Positions 59,036-64,000 of a stretch of 64,000 nt of DNA are shown piece after piece. A program made the translations under genes and the position numbers. The DNA lies in the NCBI GenBank assembly GCA_022749755.1, contig CM040443.1:14771744-14835743 (forward strand), read 5' to 3'. Position 1 is the stretch's first letter, and every line of letters starts with the position of its first letter. The notes beneath the pieces were generated by a model. It had not been told where the DNA came from. It searched no databases and was given only the letters and a program-made list of their open reading frames with translations. The stretch is from Azadirachta indica. Its lineage: Eukaryota; Streptophyta; Magnoliopsida; Sapindales; Meliaceae.

Positions 59036-60442
59036 TGCTACAACTTAAAGGTTGTAACTCCCAAGTATAGGTTGTCTCAAGTAATAAAGTTCGGAAGTCC
59101 CGAGTGTTGGTCCACGGGGAATATGTTATATTAAGTCTACAAGTTCAAAGGTCTAAATATTACAAATCCGAATATTCCAATGGAGTGAATTTGCTTATTG
59201 TCAAATTTAAATTCTATATTATTATATTTTAGGGCATTAGGGATTCATTTTAATGATTTGTATAGAACTTATTCTTGATCCTTTTTTTTTTTAAAAGAAA
59301 AATACAATTAAGAATCAAAAGAATTGATCTTAATTGGATGATGAGAATAAAACATTTAAGCACAAAGAATTCAAAAGACTTATCTTTTAGTTGATGGTGA
59401 AAAACTATAAGTTGTCTTGCTCTTGATATGTAGAAAATATCCAAGCATTCAATGTACCATTTGTTAACAATGAATCAAAGTTTCTAATAATTCAAAATCA
59501 CTTGCAAAATATAGTACTCAATCAATAAAAAGATTAACAATGAAGAACAAAACAAAAGATCAAAGAACAAAACTATAAAATCATCAAAAGTTCACCCTTA
59601 GCCCTAATTAAGAAATTAGAAATACATCATTTAATTGAAGTTCAAATTACAACAATAAAATAGAAATGGAAAACAAAACTGATCCCCCTCCTCACTTCCA
59701 CGTCTTCCTTTATATAGGTAAAACAAAAGACATTCCACATGTGTGAACATAATTTGGTCAATTTCCAATTAATCACGCTTTACCAACTTCCAACATATTT
59801 TTGACTATGAAAACCACCGAATTTCATAAAGCATCCTTCTTCAAAGTTGTAGGTGGATGACTCATCTTTCTAATGGTCCATATCTCGCTCTTATTTCTAT
59901 TTTAGACCATGAGTTGTGTTAAAAATAGGCAGAAATGTTCAAGTCACATTTCTCCACCGCCCTTCTAGAATGATAGCTCTTTTTGGTAACCTACCAGTTA
60001 AAATTTGAGAAAGTACAAAACATAAAAAATTTAGATCCCTTTCTCAGCTTTCCATATCACCCAACCACGTAATTTTTCGTTACATATTTAGGGAGATACG
60101 GCCCAAAAACGGAAGCATGTTGGGCTGATTCAAAGATGCGCTTGAGTTCTGTTGAAGCCCAATTTCGTCCCATTAATTGCTCAAACTGGTCCAACCTTTG
60201 GCTTACAAAGTTGTGAAATGATGAGTTTATGTTTGTCTAGCCCAAGAATCGTATCAATTGATAATTTGGATTGAAAGATACGCTCATTATACGAAACCTA
60301 TGCAAAACCAACTATTTAGTCCAATTCATGTTTTACAATTCAATATAAAGGAATATGCTTCATTATTGGGGAATAGAAGGACATTATTAAGTATAAATCA
60401 TAATATTTCTCTTGATAAACCTACACTTTTAAAGATTCATCA
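59036..60442 (-). mobile_element. Solo LTR, family B, copy 2
   Basis: 1407 bases, reverse copy of 6461-7893, with a perfect target duplication ATTGA at 59031-59035 and 60443-60447. TG...CA ends. No internal retrotransposon sequence, so it arose by LTR-LTR recombination. The frame 60258-60455 is spurious. Confidence 0.92.
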
Positions 60443-60447
60443 ATTGA

Positions 60448-60780
60448 TGATATAGACACTGTTAAGTTATCAGTGTATTTTCCACAGGACGCAATGGTTA
60501 CCATTTACAAAGTCGACACTAGCCTTGATTTTATAATTGGTTAAATCCTATCATCTAATTATGATTGAAAAGAGGAACTAGCATGTGCGGTAGATGACAT
60601 GGCATAAAGATGCGGAGTGTAAAAGCACCTTCTTGTAGTTAGACTTCACAACATATTATAGATTCATCAGTCCATTGTGTGGCATATTTCAAATAAGTTC
60701 TCAATATGTTGGCTCTGTCTCTGAACCATAGCTGCATTAAAGATAAACATCAGATGTGATTTCATTACCAAATAAAATAA
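60448..60780. other. No gene recognised; likely remainder of MULE 3
   Basis: Continues the sequence broken by the solo LTR. AGGACGCAATGGTTACC near 60487 resembles AGGACGCGATGGTTATT at 58586-58602, but no domain could be read. Confidence 0.35.
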
Positions 60781-61236
60781 AGGATAAAGGCCTTTTTTAA
60801 TTTCAAGGGTTTGGTCTAATATCCTTATTAGTTTAATAGTTTAAAAAATATTCTTAAAAGTCTTAATTTATTGGAAAAAGACAACGTACCTTATATAATA
60901 ATAATTGTTTAAGAAAAATAATTAGTAAATCTTTAAAATTTGATAAAATACAATATATTTATGTAAAACATATAAATCAAATTAATAATAATGATAATAT
61001 TTGATAATACAATAGTAAAATAATTAGTATATTAATTTAATTAATGTATTTTACCTAAATATATTATATTTTATCAAATTTAAGATATTGACAAATTATT
61101 TTTCTTAAACAATTATTATTATATAGGGGTATAGTTATTTTTTTAATAAATTAAGATTTTTAGGAGTATTTTTAAAACCATTAGACCAATATAAATATTA
61201 GACCAAACCTTTGGGACTAAAAGGGGCTTTTATCCC
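60781..61236. mobile_element. Foldback MITE
   Basis: Arms of about 200 bases (60781-60985 and 61030-61236) are inverted copies, outer ends AGGATAAAGGCC and GGCTTTTATCCC. Flanks are A/T-rich (TAAAATAA / AAAATAAA), so a target duplication of 7-8 bases is possible but not certain. Non-coding. Confidence 0.75.
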
Positions 61237-61281
61237 AAAATAAATTTTATTTTATAGAATTGTTTTTCAAAAGGGAATTAA

Positions 61282-61692
61282 GAGTCAGCCTAGTATAACT
61301 TTTCAAATAGAAGTTTTCGTAGTATACCTTGTATTCGGAGAACTTTTATAAGTAGAGTTTTTAACAAAAGTTTATTAATCATTTGATTATCATAGATAAC
61401 TTTTAAAAAAATTTAAATAATTATTTTAATAGACAAATGTTTAATGTCCTATTTTAAATAATTAATGAAAATAAAATAAGGATATTTTAGATAATTTCGT
61501 CTTTAAAAAAGGTAAAAAGTTCTATTACCAAAAACCAAAAGTTTATATTTCTTTCGATAGAAGGAAAATAACTTTTTTAATTCTCAAAAACTCTTTTCCA
61601 ATGCCAACCAAACAACACCAAAAAATTTGAAAAGAGTTTTTATCATTAAAAAAGCCTTTTTAGCTAATGATTTAGCCAAATCAAACGGACAC
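61282..61692 (-). mobile_element. PIF/Harbinger-type MITE, copy 2
   Basis: 411 bases, reverse copy of 16683-17088, starting GAGTCAGCC and ending AAACGGACAC, with target duplication TAA at 61279-61281 and 61693-61695. Confidence 0.8.
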
Positions 61693-61695
61693 TAA

Positions 61696-62080
61696 GTAGC
61701 ATGACAATTATTTATGTGAAGATAAAAATAACATTGGAGAATTTGCTTAAAACATATATGGGACGGATAATAAACATAGGAAAGTATTCTTGAATTATGG
61801 GGCATAGAGAACATAGCAATTATCATGTACTACGGTTAGTTTTGATATGAAAGACTTGGTGATTGAGAAGACAACTCACAATCGATATAGTTGGTGTCAG
61901 GGAGTGATTTTAGCACTCACAACAGTGCTTATAGACAGCCAAAATCTCATAGTTCTTTCCTTTTCATTTTCCAATTAAAAAAAATGTCAAATTATAGCTC
62001 ATTATAAAATCATGAACTTTCAGCTGATTTCTTGAACGTATAGGTTGATCGTTTTCCTCTTTTTTTTATTTTTTTTATAG
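61696..62080. other. No gene seen
   Basis: Immediately before the DCL2-like exon; it ends in a T-rich tract plus ATAG that serves as its acceptor. No upstream exon was recognised. Confidence 0.4.
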
Positions 62081-62441
62081 GTACTTTGAGACATTGTAGA
62101 ATCTTTGGTTAGAGCTATATTCATTGATTCAGGATGCAAGAAAGAGAGACTTTTAGAGCATAAACCCATTTTTGAAGCCGTTGATTACTCCTACGACGAT
62201 GAAATTTCACCCTGCACGAGAGTTGAGTGAACTTTGTCAGAAAGAACATTTTATTATGAAGAAACCCATTGCTTCATGAATCAATAGTAAGTCTTCTATT
62301 ACTATAGAAGCTGAGGTTAATGGTAGATTGTTCAAACATACCTCTTTATCTTCTGATAAGAAAAGAGCGAAAAAATTAGCTTGCAAAGAAGTGCTGAATT
62401 CTTTTAGAAAGCACTTCACTACTAAAATATTACACATTTAA
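62081..62441 (+). pseudogene. DCL2-type Dicer-like, last exon, broken
   Basis: After acceptor TTTTTTATAG the reading is VL-stop-DIVESLVRAIFIDSGC, the end of the second RNase III domain. A +1 shift near 62183 leads to ITPTTMKFHPARELSELCQK. A double-stranded RNA-binding domain follows (ITIEAEVNGRLFKHTSLSSD, then KKRAKKLACKEVL) with an in-frame stop between. It ends with TAA at 62439-62441. This order and motif set fit plant DCL2, which makes 22-nt siRNAs against viruses and transposons. The rest of the gene is not in the window to the left. Could be another Dicer-like paralogue; DCL2 fits best. Confidence 0.75.
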
Positions 62442-64000
62442 GACAATTAAAAAGTGTTTTAAATAATTTTGTAGCACAATTTTTTATGTAATGCAGACAG
62501 TCCTCTTTTAAAGTGTCTTAAAATGTCATTAATATAAACTTGTAGGCTGTAAAACAGTGAACCTAAACTTATAGAGATTTATTGATTTGAAAATATATGA
62601 ACTTTTCAACGAAAAAAAAGGGAAGAAAAGGATTATATATATATATATATATATATAACATGTATATAATAAACAAATCAAATGTATAAAAACTTACCTT
62701 TTATACGTTATATATATAGGTATTTATGTTTTGAAGCTATGATTATTGTCTTTTTTTTTTAATATAAAATTTAGATGGGAATGGAAAAATTCACTCTCGA
62801 AATACTAAACATGGAAGAAAATAGTGAGTTTTGACCTCGAAAGCTAATTTTTGATAATTCTGGGATCCTTACATTGATATAATATCAAAATACCCTTTTA
62901 CATTAGCGAAAAAGTTCGAAAACCCAATTGTTTAAGCCACCATTAAAGAGAAAAGTCAAAATCCCAACACCGTTGGAAAAACCTACAAGGTCATATATTC
63001 TCAAATCACTCATTCCAACTTCTTTAACCTAACATTGCCTACTGCTTTACTACTTGTTGGTTATTTGGTTTTCTGAAGCATTTAGCTTCTGCTATTTTTC
63101 ATTCAATTGTTGCTGTTCTATATGTATTATTATATAGCTGTGGTTGTTGATTTATCCTATAACTCCCTACATGTTACCATTTTTCTTACTGTTTTCATTG
63201 GCTTTTAAAGGAGATATAGGAGAGCATATATTATTATTTGACCAATAATTTTGATTGCAGTAATTAGGAATTGAATTTTATTTTGTATTTAGCATACATA
63301 GATAGCATTGCAATTTAATTGCAGCAATGTATACCAAATTCCAAGGAATCAAGGTGTTATATTTATTTGAAAGATACTACCAAATGTCTAGTCTTTAAAA
63401 GTATTTTCTAGACCTCTATGGAAGTTAAATTATCATATAGGTTTAGAAGATACTTTGATAGGAAATAGGTTTTGGTTCAAATGATTGTTCGATTATGTTG
63501 TAAAGATAGGTCGTCATTGGTTGTATCTTCATTAACTATGGGCTCTTTTTGAGATATAAATTCTCCTTGAGTTAGTTATGGTTGATGTTAATTCTTGATT
63601 AAGAATAGATGAAGGGATGAGTTCCTGACATCCTTGCAAATCCATCTTCAGACTTTCACATTCAGTTGTAATTAATAAACAGAATAAGCCTAGCCCAACT
63701 CATGTTGCATCTATATCTTAGATACAAGACAAATGGACCTAATTTAGACTAATTTAAATAAGAATTTTGTATTAGCCATTTTCCAAACATAACATAACAA
63801 TGAGCCTAATAAGGAAGGCAGACCTGATTTAGCCCAACAGATAAATTACTTTAATTATCTTACTAAAGCTTATTAAAATACAAGTTGTAGATTATGTCTA
63901 ATTAGAATCCTACTTAGACTAGTATTCCAAAAGACCTAAGGGATGAGGAAGTATATAAAGAAGGAAAAAGACAGGAGAAGGGACTTATTAAAATAAGATA
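62442..64000. other. AT-rich DNA, no gene seen
   Basis: AT microsatellite at 62634-62657. Near 63950 AGTATATAAAGAAGG is TATA-like in sequence that could be the start of an LTR continuing past the window edge, but nothing confirms it. Confidence 0.4.

Overview
The window reads as nuclear DNA of a flowering plant, probably a eudicot. It is AT-rich, has no long intact reading frame, and is packed with plant transposon families: Ty3/gypsy chromovirus, Ty1/copia, plant L1-type LINE with RNase H, MuDR/MULE with a captured ULP1-type protease, hAT and PIF/Harbinger MITEs. It also holds a relic of an integrated caulimovirid. Host genes appear only as broken copies: an ankyrin/PGG protein, the mitochondrial translation initiation factor IF-2, and the last exon of a DCL2-type Dicer-like gene. 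I see no tRNA, rRNA, CRISPR array or bacterial feature. The species cannot be named from this sequence alone.

Layout. 1-3.1 kb: AT-rich DNA with a small non-autonomous MULE-like element and a GT-rich microsatellite. 3.1-15.0 kb: one Ty3/gypsy chromovirus flanked by a perfect 5-bp target duplication (TAGCC). Its interior was tandemly duplicated (two gag-pol units), and two solo LTRs from other families later landed in it. 15.2-16.3 kb: ankyrin/PGG pseudogene. 16.7-18.1 kb: a Harbinger MITE and an hAT-type element. 18.1-20.5 kb: a 5'-truncated LINE on the minus strand. 22.3-24.3 kb: caulimovirid relic (protease, RT, RNase H, promoter, primer site) on the minus strand. 25.5-36.8 kb: a decayed multi-exon IF-2 gene on the minus strand. 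It is cut in an exon by a copia element (25.85-30.2 kb, TSD AAGCT) and carries a 418-bp palindrome in its largest intron.

36.9-41.9 kb: MULE 1, with terminal inverted repeats, a minus-strand transposase and the end of a plus-strand ULP1-like protease. 42-49 kb: MULE 2, mirror image, with a plus-strand transposase and a minus-strand DUF1985/ULP1 protein. 49-56 kb: mostly AT-rich DNA with one orphan exon-like segment. 56.2-60.4 kb: a stripped MULE TIR pair, a ~45-bp minisatellite, and MULE 3 with a DUF1985 gene split by a solo LTR (TSD ATTGA) of the same family as the one at 6.5 kb. 60.8-61.7 kb: two MITEs. 62.1-62.4 kb: DCL2-like exon.

Nothing here is likely to act as a living operon or pathway. 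The window records nested insertions. The most coherent unexplained signal is that three MULE copies of the transposase plus DUF1985/ULP1 type carry dense palindromic short-repeat arrays just inside their ends. In MULE 1 the array is a GC-rich hairpin with eleven CTCGAG sites.
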